NCBI RefSeq assembly: GCF_028476545.1
Contig: NW_026732982.1
Span: 372,001 to 436,000 of the forward strand
DNA: 64,000 nt
DNA from: Physella acuta
Lineage: Eukaryota > Mollusca > Gastropoda > Physidae
Reading direction: 5' to 3'
This document shows positions 45,073 through 58,628 of this stretch, piece by piece. The notes under the pieces are model-generated. The model saw only the letters and a list, made by a program, of their open reading frames with translations. It made no database searches and was not told the origin of the DNA. Made by a program: the position numbers and the translations under genes. Position 1 is the stretch's first letter. Each line of letters opens with the position of its first letter.

Positions 45073-46235
45073 GAGTGTGTGTTTATTTCTGTGTGCTAGA
45101 CTCTATAAACCTATATTTTATATAGATACATCTATATGCTTGAATATCGTTTAGTTTATAACTGTATTTATCCACCTACCGAAATAAACCTAATGACCGT
45201 AATACTTCAAATAATAGCATGTTGCTATTTTTGTAAATGTCAAGAGAAAGTCAATGCATCTCACATTACAGTTAATCAATGTGTACGGCAGACCCACGCT
45301 TTCTTCAAAAGAATTCTCTCAGCACAAACATAACTATTAAAACATAACCGTCTGCAATATAAAGTGCACTAAACAAATAGAACCTGAATCTGATCATAAA
45401 TATGGTTAAACTAAGATAAAGTGGAGGTGCTTATTTCAGTCAATGGAAATAAACAACTTGCTGATATCGGTCAACGGTGATCTATATTTAGCTTCTATTT
45501 ATAGACAAAAATATTTTTAGAATTTTTTACGGAGGTGACAGTATGGAGAGTATGGCAGTTGTCAAGTAGGTGTTGGGATCGGAACCGAATAGAACTGCGT
45601 TTTTTTTGTTTGTTTTTTTACTTCAAACGATATTACTTATATAATAGTTTTTCTTTACGCATTATATCTAAATAAGGATAATGTGTTGGCGTTAAAGTTA
45701 ATGTCATGGTCAAGGTCAAGATCAGGGTTAGAGTTAGGGTTAAGGCTAGGGTTAGTTTAAGAAAGTAATAATGTTTTATCTCAGAGCAAATGTAAATAAG
45801 TTTAACTTATTTAACGATATAAGCATTTAAGTGGCATCTACCGTATGAGGATATAAGCACGGCGTTTATTTCCTCCCCAGGCCGTTGGCCGAAATAAGCT
45901 CTTGCTTATGTCGTCTTCCGTTGTCTGCAATAAAAACTAACTGCTAATTTGTATAAATCTAGAACACTTGTTTTATAGCTGTCGTGACGTCATAAGGTAT
46001 TTAACTGTGTTTATAGACGTCAAATATCACTCACGGTATGTTCCATACGTCAAATGGTACTCAACCTTTTCGTCTGCACGTTCAGATAAACACACGCATG
46101 CGCAAGCTTCTGTCTTGTCAAAGGTCAAGTACAAATACTACATAATGGAATCTGTTGACCTTGACGAGCCAAAGGTCAAAGTTCAGCCAGAGAAAGTCCA
46201 GATACTTTGATAAGATGCATGAAATATTTCTGTTG
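45071..46235. other. Non-coding spacer with a telomere-like patch
   Basis: At about 45724-45756 'gggttagagttagggttaag' and 'gctagggttag' form a short degenerate TTAGGG-like run. No exon recognised; the 80-codon frame at 45968-46210 has no family signature that I know. Confidence 0.4.
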
Positions 46236-46239
46236 GTAT

Positions 46240-46915
46240 TTGTGTATTCACCATAGAACAATTTGTGTACTCACCATAGAACAATTTGTGTACTCACCAT
46301 AGAACAATTTGTGTACTCAACATAGAACAATTTGTGTACACAACATAGAACACTTTGTGTACTCACCATAGAACAATTTGTGTACTCACCATAGAACAAT
46401 TTGTGTACTCACCATAGAACAATTTGTGTACTCACCGTAGAACAATTTGTGTACTCACCATAGAACAATTTGTGTACTCACCATAGAACAATTTGTGTAC
46501 TCAACATAGAACAATTTGTGGACTCACCATAGAACAATGTGTGTACTCACCATAGAACAATTTGTGTACTTAACATAGAATAATTTGTTTACTCACCATA
46601 GAACAATTTGTTTACTCACCATAGAACTATTTGTGTACACAACATGGAACAATTTTTGAACTCACCATAGAACAATTTGTATACTCACCATAGAACAATT
46701 TGTGTACTCACCATAGAACATTTTGTGTACTCACCTTAGAACAATTTGAGTACTCGACATAGAACAATTTGTGTACTCACCATAGAACAATTTGTGTACT
46801 CACCATAGAACAATTTGTGTACTCACCATAGAACAATTTGTGTACTCATCATAGAACAATTTGTGTACTCACCATAGAACAATTTGTGTACTCACCATAG
46901 AACAATTTGTTAATC
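46240..46915. repeat. 23-bp minisatellite
   Basis: About 29 units of 'ttgtgtactcaccatagaac' plus 'aat', with scattered variants (caacat, ctcgac, ttttga). Read on the minus strand each unit contains 'ctatggtgagtac', a strong donor-like sequence (ATG|GTGAGT) that recurs every 23 bp. Confidence 0.93.
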
Positions 46916-46919
46916 AAAA

Positions 46920-47260
46920 TAGAACAATTTATAGTGTCTCTAATTGTCTATAGAACTAAAGTGCTTCTAACTGTCTAAAGATCTATATTGCTTCTAACTG
47001 TCTATAGAACTAATAAGCTTCTAACTGTAGATCTAAAGCTCTTTTATGTTTATAAAATTAAAGTACTTTTAACTGTCTACAGAACTAAAGTACTTTTAAT
47101 TATCTACAGAACTTAAGTGCTCTTTTATATGTTTATAAAATTAAAGTGCTTCTAACTGTCTACAGAGCTAAAGGGCTTCTGTCTATAGATCTATATTGCT
47201 TCTAACTGTCTACAGAGCTAAAGTGCTTCTAATTGTCTATAGAACCTGAAGTCTAGAGTC
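46920..47260. repeat. Degenerate ~30-bp repeat
   Basis: Variants of 'cttctaactgtctatagaac' and 'taaagtgcttctaac' recur about ten times with strong decay. It directly follows the 23-bp array. Confidence 0.7.
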
Positions 47261-47402
47261 TAAGTGCGTCTGATGGGACAAGTTTTAAATATTTTCCTGT
47301 CTTAAAGCGCCTCCTGGCGTGCAGGGGAGACCACTCACTGTTGTTTACAATTCGAACTGGTCTGTGGTTATCGGACATGAACATATGCGGTGTCAGAGGG
47401 TG

Positions 47403-48014
47403 CAAAGAGAGGATTTGTGCGGGATTTAAAGAGAAGATTTGTGCGGGATTTAAAGAGAGGATTTGTGCGGGATTTAAAGAGAAGATTTGTGTGGAATTTA
47501 AAGAGAGGATTTTGTGCGGGATTTAAAGAGAGGATTTGTGTGGGATTTAAAGAGAGATTTTGTGCGGGATTTAAAGAGAGGATTTTGCGCGGGATTTAAA
47601 GAGAGGATTTGTGCGGGATTTAAAGAGAGGATTTGTGTGGAATTTAAAGAGAGGATTTGTGCGGGATTTAAAGAGAGGATTTGTGTGGGATTTAAAGAGA
47701 GGATTTGTGCGGGATTTAAAGAGAGATTTTGTGCGGGATTTAAAGAGAAGATTTGTGCGGGATTTAAAGAGAGGATTTGTGCGGGATTTAAAGAGAGGAT
47801 TTGTGTGGAATTTAAAGAGAGGATTTGTGCGGGATTTAAAGAGAGATTTTGTGCGGGATTTAAAGAGAGATTTTGTGCGGGATTTAAAGAGAAGATTTGT
47901 GCGGGATTTAAAGAGAGGATTTGTGCGGGATTTAAAGAGAGGATTTGTGTGGAATTTAAAGAGAGGATTTGTGCGGGATTTAAAGAGAGATTTTGTGCGG
48001 GATTTAAAGAGAGG
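47403..48014. repeat. 24-bp minisatellite
   Basis: About 25 units of 'agaggatttgtgcgggattt' plus 'aaag'. Variants are 'agattttg', 'agaagatt' and 'tggaattt'. The 24-bp period keeps two frames open (ICAGFKER and FVRDLKRG repeats) for up to 173 codons; they have no start context or family match. Confidence 0.95.
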
Positions 48015-48835
48015 TTTAAGAGATTTTCTTTTTGAATGTATTTAATTTAAATATAGGTGATAAAATTTCAAATACCATTTTTTTATTGCCTTTCTTAGAA
48101 TAATAAGCATAAAAACGTTACATAATAAAAAGTTTTTATATCATAGCACTACAGCTTATAAATAGTGTTGAAAATACTTAGAAAGCTGTAATGCTACATA
48201 CGATTATATTCTTATAAGCTTCTTACAGAGTAGTTAACTTATAAAACCCGGGGACATTATATACATTGCTAAAGGTGAAACAATATTATGTATTGCAATT
48301 GAATAACCTAAGATTTAACGAGCTTTTTTATAGTCGTGAATAAAGAAAATCTTTGTGTGTTTGTGTTTCGTGCATACATAAAAGCGTGTATTATATTATA
48401 ACAGTTTCATATTTTTTTTGCTATTTTAATGGTTAATATTTTGATTCGTGTCATTTTCAAAACCAATTCTACATTTATATTGGCAACAAAAACCCAATAT
48501 GTTTTTATTTGTCTTTAAAAAAAAAAGGTTATTTACCTAAAATAATAACGGCAACAGAAGTCATTAGTCAAGTTCTATAGCCACATGCTTTGATTAGTCT
48601 GCAAAATATTCGTTCAGTATTCAACTCTCTATCTAGAACCCAACCCGTCTGATGCTATTGATTTCTTTACTTATTTTTGTTGTAATCATTTGCTTCACTG
48701 ACATCTCACCCCCCCCCCCCACCCCCCAGACACCCCCAAGTCACGTGACCTGCCTGGCTAAGTGCCAAAAACCTCGCCTCTACATCCCGCCATCTTGACA
48801 TGTGTCAATTCTTGTCCGAATTGATTCCACTTCGG
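48015..48835. other. Non-coding spacer
   Basis: AT-rich unique DNA ending in poly-C near 48710-48728. No exon recognised. Confidence 0.5.
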
Positions 48836-49030
48836 GACATATTTCCGACGTTTGTCGAGGTCAGGAAATATTCCCGACGTTGTTCCAACTCAGGAAAAAT
48901 TCCCGACGTTTTTCCAACTGAGAAATATATTTCCGACGTTTGTCGAGGTCAGGAAATATTCCAGACGTTTTTCCAACTCAGGAAATATTCCCGACGTTTT
49001 TCTAACTCACAAAATATTCCCGACGTTTTC
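48836..49030. repeat. ~29-bp degenerate minisatellite
   Basis: About seven units around 'aatattcccgacgtttttcc' plus 'aactcagga', with 'gtcgaggtca' variants. Confidence 0.85.
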
Positions 49031-49930
49031 TTACATTTCCAGAACTCGATTTCCATAAACCCACCCCAATGCTTCACGTTGCTGACATAGAATCAATCTA
49101 ACGGTTGCCGTCAAATTGTTTAACGTCGCAGAGCTAGCTAGTTTCGTGTCGGTTAAAGCTTGCGTTATTTTGTTTGTTTGCTTCATTAGATGTGTGGACT
49201 TTCAAAACAAAGAAACGTAATCAATTTAATTAGTCGACATCTTTTACTCGGGCCTTCTTTCTTCTGTGCCAAAAATAGAACTTTTAGTCACATGACAATA
49301 TTATTGCAGAAAAAGGACACATATTTTAATTTTTGTTTTATATTTTCAAATCATTCAAAATCGAATAATTATCAAGACACAATGTAGTATTCTAATTCAT
49401 CAAGTAAGACAAAAATGAAATGTAAATGAAATGAATCAAAGATGAAATAAAAGCAGTTAAACTCAGTGCAACAGAAAAAGAAAGTTAAAAAAAATTAATT
49501 AAAAGATAACAAAACTACTGCTGGTGAGTTTTTTGTGATATTTTTCAATGTTAGTGTGAGTGTCTAGTTGTGAACGCGTATGTGTGTATGGATGTCTGTG
49601 TGTGTGTGTGTGTGCACGCGTGTTAGTGGCGTATACTGGTGTCTATGTATATATGTATGTATATGTGTGTGTGTATCATTTCGTGTGTTTGTATTACACA
49701 TGTGTGCGTTCTGGAGGTGGAGTGGGGGTGGTGGCAATGATGTAGTACAATCTCAACAGATCGTTAACATGGGACCTTCATCGATCTGTTTTGATTGACC
49801 CGATCGATTTTTAGATTTGCGCGTTATTTCTACCTTCATCATTGATTGGTGATTTGTCTAAATGTAATTAGTTTCCACTGCTATTTGTCTGGATGTAATT
49901 AAATTATTAAATTACACATTCTGTTTTCAT
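49031..49930. other. Non-coding spacer with GT-rich run
   Basis: A TG-rich stretch lies at 49580-49690. No exon recognised; the overlapping frames are low-complexity. Confidence 0.5.
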
Positions 49931-49934
49931 CTGC

Positions 49935-50098
49935 TGGCCTTAGTCATGTCAGACTGTCACACCCACAGACTGTCACAATTTCAAACTGTCACATCATCAG
50001 ATTGTCGTCTGACTGTCACAATGTCAGATCGTCACAATGTCATATTGCCACAACCGTAGAATGTCACAGTGTCAGACTGTCAATGTCAGACTTTCTTC
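49935..50098. repeat. Degenerate ~16-bp repeat
   Basis: 'gtcagactgtcac' and variants ('aatgtcagatcgtcac', 'catcagattgtc') recur about ten times. Confidence 0.7.
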
Positions 50099-50292
50099 TT
50101 ATTATTCTGCTATTATTTATTATTATTTTTTACTCTGATGTCAAAATTTAATTTGATTTTGATTCTAAATAAACAACAAGTCCATCAAAAAACTGACCGG
50201 TTATAAAAATGCTAAAGTAAAATTTGTCTAGACCAAATGTATGTCTCTAACAACGACTTCTGATATATGGTTTGATAAGTAGGACTAAATAT

Positions 50293-53200
50293 AAGGCCAT
50301 CATACACACAAGGGCCATCACACACGTCTCACACACAAAGGCCATCACACACACAAAGGCCATCACATACACACGGGCCATCACACACACAAGGGCCATC
50401 ACACACACAAGGGCCATCACACACACACAAAGGCCATCACACACACACAAAGGCCATCACACACGTCACACACAAGGGCCATCACACACACAAGGGCCAT
50501 CACACACACAAGGGCCATCACACACACAAGGGTCATCACACACACAAGGGCCATCACAAACATAAGGGCCATCACACACACAAGAGCCAACAAATACAAG
50601 GGCCATCGCACACACAAGGGCCATCACATACACACGGGCCATCACACACAAAAAGGCCATCACACACACAAGGGCCATCACACACACAAGGGCCATCACA
50701 CACACAAGGGCCATCACACACACAAGGGCCATCACACACACAAGGGCCATCACACACACACAAGAGCCAACAAACACAAGGGCCATCACACACACAAGAG
50801 CCAACAAACACAAGGGCCACACACGTCACACACACAAGGGCCATCACACACACAAGGGCCATCACACACAAGGGCCATCACACACACAAGGGCCATCACA
50901 CACACAAGGGCCATCACACACACAAGGGCCATCACACACACAAGGGCCATCACATACACAAGGGCCATCACACACAAGGGCCATCACATACACAAGGGCC
51001 ATCACACACACAAGGGCCATCACACACACACAAGAGCCAACAAACACAAGGGCCATCACACACACAAGAGCCAACAAACACAAGGGCCATCACACACACA
51101 AGGGCCATCACACACACAAGGGCCATCACACACACAAGGGCCATCACCTACACAAGGGCCATCACACACACAAGGGCCATCACACAGAAGGGCCATCACA
51201 CACACAAGGTCCATCACACACACAAGAGCCAACACACAAGTCACACACACAATGGCCATCACACACACAAGGGCCATCACAAACATAAGGGCCATCACAC
51301 ACACAAGGGCCATCACACACACAAGGGCCATCACACACACAAGGGCCATCGCACATACAAGGGCCATCACACACACAAGGGCCATCACACACACAAGGGC
51401 CATCACACAGAAGGGCCATCACACACACACGGGCCATCACACACACAAGGGCCATCACACAGAAGGGCCATCACACACACGAGGGCCATCGCACACACAA
51501 GGGCCATCGCACACACAAAGGCTATCACACAGAAGGGCCATCACACACACAATGGCCATCACACACAAGGGCCATCACACACACAAGAGCCAACAAACAC
51601 ACAAGGGCCATCACACAGAAGGGCCATCACACACACAAGGTCCATCACACACACAAAGGCCATCTCACACAGAAGGGCCATCACACACAAGGGCCATCAC
51701 ATACACAAGGGCCATCACATACACAAGAGCCAACACACACACACAATGGCCATCACACACACAAGGGCCATCACACACACAAGGGCCATCACACACACAA
51801 TGACCATCTCACACACAAGGACCATCGCACACACAAAGGCCATCACACACACAAGGGCCATCACACACACAAGGGCCATCACACACACAAGGGCCATCAC
51901 ACACACAAGGGCCATCACAAACATAAGGGCCATCACACACACAAGAGCCAACAAATACAAGGGCCATCGCACACACAAGGGCCATCACATACACACGGGC
52001 CATCACACACACAAAGGCCATCACACACACAAGGGCCATCACACACACAAGGGCCATCACACACACAAGGGCCATCACACACACAAGGGCCATCACACAC
52101 ACAAGGGCCATCACACACACACAAGAGCCAACAAACACAAGGGCCATCACACACACAAGAGCCAACAAACACAAGGGCCACACACGTCACACACACAAGG
52201 GCCATCACACACACAAGGGCCATCACACACAAGGGCCATCACACACACAAGGGCCATCACACACACAAGGGCCATCACACACACAAGGGCCATCACACAC
52301 ACAAGGGCCATCACATACACAAGGGCCATCACACACAAGGGCCATCACATACACAAGGGCCATCACACACACAAGGGCCATCACACACACACAAGAGCCA
52401 ACAAACACAAGGGCCATCACACACACAAGAGCCAACAAACACAAGGGCCATCACACACACAAGGGCCATCACACACACAAGGGCCATCACACACACAAGG
52501 GCCATCACCTACACAAGGGCCATCACACACACAAGGGCCATCACACAGAAGGGCCATCACACACACAAGGTCCATCACACACACAAGAGCCAACACACAA
52601 GTCACACACACACAATGGCCATCACACACACAAGGGCCATCACAAACATAAGGGCCATCACACACACAAGGGCCATCACACACACAAGGGCCATCACACA
52701 CACAAGGGCCATCGCACATACAAGGGCCATCACACACACAAGGGCCATCACACACACAAGGGCCATCACACAGAAGGGCCATCACACACACACGGGCCAT
52801 CACACACACAAGGGCCATCACACAGAAGGGCCATCACACACACGAGGGCCATCGCACACACAAGGGCCATCGCACACACAAAGGCTATCACACAGAAGGG
52901 CCATCACACACACAATGGCCATCACACACAAGGGCCATCACACACACAAGAGCCAACAAACACACAAGGGCCATCACACAGAAGGGCCATCACACACACA
53001 AGGTCCATCACACACACAAAGGCCATCTCACACAGAAGGGCCATCACACACAAGGGCCATCACATACACAAGGGCCATCACATACACAAGAGCCAACACA
53101 CACACACAATGGCCATCACACACACAAGGGCCATCACACACACAAGGGCCATCACACACACAATGACCATCTCACACACAAGGACCATCGCACACACAAA

Positions 53201-53465
53201 GGCCATCACACACACAAGGGCCATCACACACAAGAGCCAACACACACAAAAGGGCCATCTCGCTTAAGTGCAATCGCATAACACACAAGGACCTGCACAA
53301 ACAAGAGTCATCACACACGAGGGTAATCATGGAAAAAGGCCATAAAGAATGGCCAACTCACACAAAGCCAATCACAAACAAGGGCCATCACACAGAAAGG
53401 TCATTACACACAAAGGTCATCCCAAACACAAGGGCCATTACACACCATGGCCATACACACAAACA
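50293..53465. repeat. 3.2-kb compound array with two ~1.36-kb higher-order copies
   Basis: The basic unit is 'aagggccatcacacacac' (18 bp) with many variants ('aagagccaacaaacac', 'cagaagggccatc', 'acgggcc'). Superimposed is a large tandem duplication: sequence from about 50480 to 51841 recurs from about 51841 to 53203 at an offset of 1361-1363 bp. Rare variants recur at matching places (for example 'catcacaaacataagggcc' at about 50553 and 51914). Very few differences separate the two copies. All open frames inside are repeats of the motif. Confidence 0.95.
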
Positions 53466-54361
53466 AACCTACTTAAACTTACCAGAATAGTAAACTGTTC
53501 TTTACGTGGCTCTGATTTTATACATTTTTTTTTAAATCAATATTTCAAAAGATATTTTACCGTGTAAAAAAAAATACATTCTACTGACAAGACAAACGAT
53601 GTATGAAATGTGAACAACGGAGAAACAAAAGCCCACGAGAACAAGTTGCTAATTTTAAAGATAAAAACTGGCAAACAATGATGTTACTTTCAGAGACAAT
53701 ACATCCCCATCCACTGCGGTGCATTTTGTGAAGTACCGCATCCACCTTAATAGATTATTGAAGCAAATCAATAGCCCAAGATCCCAGGGACTATTGATGT
53801 GTATTGATCTGTTCTACCTGACGACTACTTGTGCCGGTAATTTAACCCTCGGTTTTGTTGACACCCTCCACTTGTACCACGTGATGAATGGACCCAGCGT
53901 CTCGTGTTGAGACCACACCATTGAGACCACACCATTGAGACCACACCATTGACACCACAACAGACCACACCATTGATACCACAACGGTTTTACACAATAG
54001 TCCATTCTGTGTGTTGAGTTTGGCGGAGTACAATTACTGTAATATCTAGAGGCTAAAACCAAGTAATTCAATTGTGTCCGGTCCACATTTTTCTGTTGAT
54101 TTACAGATACAATTACTGTAATATCTAGTGGCCTGAACAAGTCTCTCAAACTAACATCTACAGACCCCAGACACATTGTAAATGTGCCCACAAGTTTGTC
54201 ACAACATCATGTGTAAGCACGCCGAGATCCTAAAACTACATCTACTATTATTTGTCTCACAACTCGACTCCATACCCTCCTGGATGAAATAATGGATAAT
54301 TTCAACCTTTCTTTTTATTTAGATATGTATTGCTCATCAAATTTTTATTTTTAAGTTGATA
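53466..54361. other. Non-coding spacer with a short repeat
   Basis: 'gagaccacaccatt' repeats about five times at 53908-53975, and 'aattactgtaatatctag' recurs near 54030 and 54111. No exon recognised. Confidence 0.5.
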
Positions 54362-54780
54362 ACATTTTTCGGGCAAACGGCCTTCGGGCAAACGGCTTTC
54401 GGTCATTTGTCGAATTCGGGCAAGTGTCTATTTGGGAAATCGGCCTTCGGGCAAACGGCTTTCGGGCAAATGGCTTTCAATCATTTGTCGGATTCGGGCA
54501 AGTGTCGATTTGGGAAATCGGCCTTCGGGCAAACGGCTTTCGGGCAAGCGGCCTTCGGGCAAATGGCTTTCGGTCATTTGTCGGATTCGGGCAAGTGTCT
54601 GTTTGGGAAATCGGCCTTCGGGCAAACGGCATTCGGGCAATTTCTTTCGAGAAAACGTCCGGTTGTCCATTTGTAAGGAACCTATATGTTGGGGCACTTT
54701 TGTCGGGGCTATGTTGACCAGGTCGTATTGTTTTTGGGTGATTTAGTTAGGGCGTTTTTACGTGGCCGTTTTGACGGTGC
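54362..54780. repeat. Degenerate 'ttcgggcaaacggc' repeat block
   Basis: 'cttcgggcaaacggctttcg' and relatives recur about a dozen times, grouped in a ~110-bp higher-order unit that includes 'gtcatttgtcg' and 'aagtgtctatttgggaaatc'. The right margin decays into 'tttgtcggggct' and 'gtggccgttttgacgg', phrases like those in the element at 11342-11942. Possibly part of a related non-autonomous transposon. Confidence 0.6.
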
Positions 54781-54812
54781 ACCTACAACACCATAGATAA
54801 ATTATATTACAC

Positions 54813-55932
54813 TCAACAGGGTAGATAACTCTAATGATACACACACAACAGGGTAGATAACTCTAATGATACACACAACAGGGTAGATAACTCTAATGAT
54901 ACACACAACACGGTAAATAATTCTAATGATATATACAACAGGGTAGATAATTCGAATGATACACAACAGGGTAGATAACTCTAATGATACACACAACAGG
55001 GTAGATAACTCTAATGATACACACAACAGGGTAGATAACTCTAATGATACACACAACAGGGTAGATAACTCTAATGATACACACAACAGGGTAGATAACT
55101 CTAATGATACACACAACAGGGTAGATAACTCTAATGATACACACAACAGGGTAGATAGCTCTAATGATACACACAACAGGGTAGATAACTCTAATGATAC
55201 ACACAACAGGGTAGATAACTCTAATGATACACACAACAGGGTAGATAACTCTAATGATACACAACAGAGAAGATAACTCAAATAATACACACAACAGGGT
55301 AGATAACTCTAATGATACACAACAGGGTAGATAACTCTAATGATACACAACAGGGTAGATAACTCAAATAATACACACAACAGGGTAGATAACTCTAATG
55401 ATACACACAACAGGGTAGATAACTCTAATGATACACAACAGGGTAGATAACTCTAATGATACACACAACAGGGTAGATAACTCTAATGATACACAACAGG
55501 GTAGATAACTCTAATGATACACAACAGGGTAGATAACTCTAATGATACACACAACAGGGTAGATAACTCTAATGATACACAACAGGGTAGGTAATTCTAA
55601 TGATACACACAACAGGGTAGATAAATCTAATGATACACACAACAAGGTAGATAACTCTATTGATACACACAACAGGGTAGATAACTCTAATGATACACAA
55701 CAGGGTAGATAACTCTAATGATACACAACAGGGTAGATAACTCTAATGATACACAACAGGGTAGATAACTCTAATGATACACAACAGGGTAGATAACTCT
55801 AATGATACACAACAGGGTAGATAACTCTAATGATACACAACAGGGTAGATAACTCTAATGATACACAACAGGGTAGATAACTCTAATGATACACACAACA
55901 GGGTAGATAACTCTAATGATACACACAACATG
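54813..55932. repeat. 1.1-kb minisatellite, 28/30-bp unit
   Basis: About 38 units of 'acaacagggtagataactct' plus 'aatgatacac', in 30-bp (acacacaac) and 28-bp (acacaac) forms. Left units are mostly 30 bp, right units mostly 28 bp. Confidence 0.96.
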
Positions 55933-57402
55933 GTAAAGAGTAAAGTCTCATGAAGCCACACAGATAAAACTTGAGCACAACAAAGCTGTCAACGTCTTAG
56001 TACCAGACCTGCACCAGCAGGTCTCATGAATAAAACATGACCCACGGGGCAAGCGGAGAGCTGGGGAGATTCAATTGTTAAGTCGATGTGGGCTGGTCTG
56101 GACATGATGGGGTGGTTGTGAAGATGGGACAATTGGATGGTGGTACTGGGGGCGGGGGTCTAGGGGAGGGATGGCAAGACAGGGAATAGAGAAAGGGGTG
56201 GCAGTGGTATAGAGATGGGACTAGTAATTAATTAGCAGTTTATGTTTTTAACACCTGACCCACATATTCCACCAAGCCATGCTCCACCAAGCCATACTCC
56301 ACCAAGCCATACTCCACCAAGCCATACTCCACCAAGCCATACTCCACCAAGCCATACTCCACCAAGCCATACTCCACCTATTCCACCTAGCCATACTCCA
56401 TGTGATGACGCTAGTTTAGGTAGGATAGGTCAAGTAGAAGAAGTTAATAGAAACAGGCTATAGCTAGTTGGTTAGAGAGACAAATGAAAGGACATGAGCT
56501 GACCGGTCACGTGGGACGGTCAGCTGACCACTGAAGCGTGGGTCTACAGTTAGGCCGGGCAGTTGATAGGTAGGGTAGGAGAACGGACAGAAATCTGTAG
56601 AGAATTGAGGTAGATAGTGTGGTACAGACGGTCGGATATATGTAGAGCTAGGGAACAGTTAGATAGAAGTAGTAGTAGTTGTACAGTATAGATTAGTTGG
56701 GTAGGAAGTTGATTGTGTAAATTTTAATAAAGAACATTATATTTTGACTTGAACTTGTGTGTTGGATTCTCATCATCTTCATCACCCCACTCACACATTT
56801 GGTGATACTGCATTTCCCCACCCTCATAACTGGCGGAAGATCCTCTAACCACCCCACTCTACCTACCCCATCTACAATTGACTGACTTGCCACATTGCAC
56901 TGATTAGAATACACTAGTTTCTTCTTGTCAAGCCGAACATTACCTGGACAAGCCACAGGAAAATGTAGAAAAATCTGGCAATGTTTACACAACCACATGC
57001 AAACATTGTATGACATTGTATAAGGTCACATGGTGAGGTTTAGAAATGTCATGAGATCTTAAATGTCACGAGATTTTGTATGTCAATTGCTGTTTAATGC
57101 CAAAAATGATTTTACGTCATCAATTCTTTCACGTTCTTAGCCCTTCATTCTAATTTCTTCAATCTCAAAGTTTTTTTTAATCAATAAAAATAATTAGTTT
57201 TTAATCATTAGTTATTCGTGATCATTAAGGCGACCGGCGACATTTTTTCCTTAATCAACAGCAACCTCACCAATAATTAACGAGTGGACGTGTTGATAAA
57301 ATTAATTGGTATCGCAATTAATTTTTCACATGCTTTTAGCGCGTAAAAGTTGAATCAATAAGGGTATCGATACGTAGTTTTCTGGTGTAGGAATGTTCGA
57401 GC
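55933..57402. other. Non-coding spacer with a 15-bp repeat
   Basis: 'caccaagccatactc' (15 bp) repeats about eight times at 56268-56375. The remainder is unique; no exon recognised, including under the 107-codon minus frame at 56693-57016. Confidence 0.55.
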
Positions 57403-57806
57403 GATTACCTGGTGTTGTAGTGTAGTGGGGGTCTGCAATTACCTGGTGTTGTAGTGGGGGTCTGCAATTACCTGGTTTTGTAGTGGGGGTCTGCAATTAC
57501 CTGGTGTTGTAGTGGGGGTCAGCAATTACCTGGTGTTGTAGTGGGGGTCTGCAATTACCTGGTGTTGTAGTGGGGGTCTGCAATTACCTGGTGTTGTAGT
57601 GAGGGTCTGCAATTACCTGGTGTTGTAGTGGGGGTCTGCAATTACCTGGTGTTGTAGTGGGGGTCTGCAATTACCTGGTGTTGTAGTGGGGGTCTGCAAT
57701 TACCTGGTGTTGTAGTGGGGGTCTGCAATTACCTGGTGTTGTAGTGGGGGTCTGCAATTACCTGGTTTTGTAGTGGGGGTCTGCAATTACCTTGTGCTGT
57801 AGTGGG
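57403..57806. repeat. 29-bp minisatellite
   Basis: About 13 units of 'ctgcaattacctggtgttgt' plus 'agtgggggt'. On the minus strand each unit reads 'caccaggtaattgc', again a donor-like CAG|GTAATT every 29 bp. Confidence 0.94.
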
Positions 57807-58186
57807 GGCCAGGTGCGACAACAACAGGTAACTGTGAGCAGCACATCTAGAAGCTTTAAGACGTCGAGCATTTTTGATGATAGCCGTTTGACATAAACTT
57901 TTTGACAGTCGGTCATGTCTGTTTCGCACTTTAGTATTTGCTCAATCACTACAGTGAGTGTGTTAGTCAGGGTGACCGGAAAGATGCGCAACGGAAAACT
58001 GCGCATAAAAGGTACGCAATGGCAATTTTGTTTTCTAAAGTCGGGCAAGTACAAGAACATTGTAGAATAATAAAACATATTCCTCGAAATATAACAAAAC
58101 TAAATTGTATTAGTGTTACTAGTTTGTATTTGTATATTTTCCGACGCGCAATTTTACTATTTCCCATTTTTCTGAAAACCGTTTGG

Positions 58187-58628
58187 GGGGTCGTCCATAA
58201 ATGACGTCACACTCGAAGGGGGGAGGGGGGTCCGCAATTTTGTGACGGTGTGTGATGAGCGGGAGGACGAGGGGGGGGGGGGGGTGGAGGACGGCGTGTT
58301 CAGATGGTGCGACGTCACACTTTTGCATTATAAAAAAGCAATGTTAGAAAACGAATTTTAGACGTTATTTTGCGTTTTAGAAAACTTATTTAATAATTTT
58401 GTAATAACAATTGATTACAATACTCTATTTTGACAGAGTTCAGACAAGATTGTGGAAAAATATAGCTGTTTAAAAAAAATTCAACTGCAATTTTAAGGGG
58501 GGTTGTAGGCTGATGTGTAACGTCATTTTAGGGGGGGGGGGTCTGGCTTTTTGTGACGACGTGTAACGGAGGGGAGGGGGGGAGGTAAAAATCGTCAAAA
58601 AAGCGTGACGTCATTTCTAGATGACCCC
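58187..58628. mobile_element. Inverted-repeat MITE with GGGGTCGTCC ends
   Basis: The left end starts GGGGTCGTCCATAAATGACG (58187) and the right end, reverse complemented, GGGGTCATCTAGAAATGACG (58628), 24-bp inverted repeats with three mismatches. The inside has G-rich runs and further 'tgtgacg' and 'gcgacgtcacac' phrases, and no coding capacity. The end type is one I have seen in many animals as a short DNA transposon; family not assigned. Confidence 0.6.

Noticed and set aside
45724-45756. Interstitial telomere.
   Set aside because: Only a few degenerate TTAGGG-like words; too short to call a telomeric array.
47341-48045. Possible antimicrobial- or collagen-like repeat protein (ICAGFKER / FVRDLKRG repeats).
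   Set aside because: A 24-bp minisatellite explains three overlapping frames equally well; no non-repetitive coding part or recognisable domain.
50247-53166. CRISPR-like appearance of regularly repeated units in the 50-53 kb array.
   Set aside because: There are no unique spacers between repeats; units are contiguous 18-bp variants, and the context is an animal nuclear genome.
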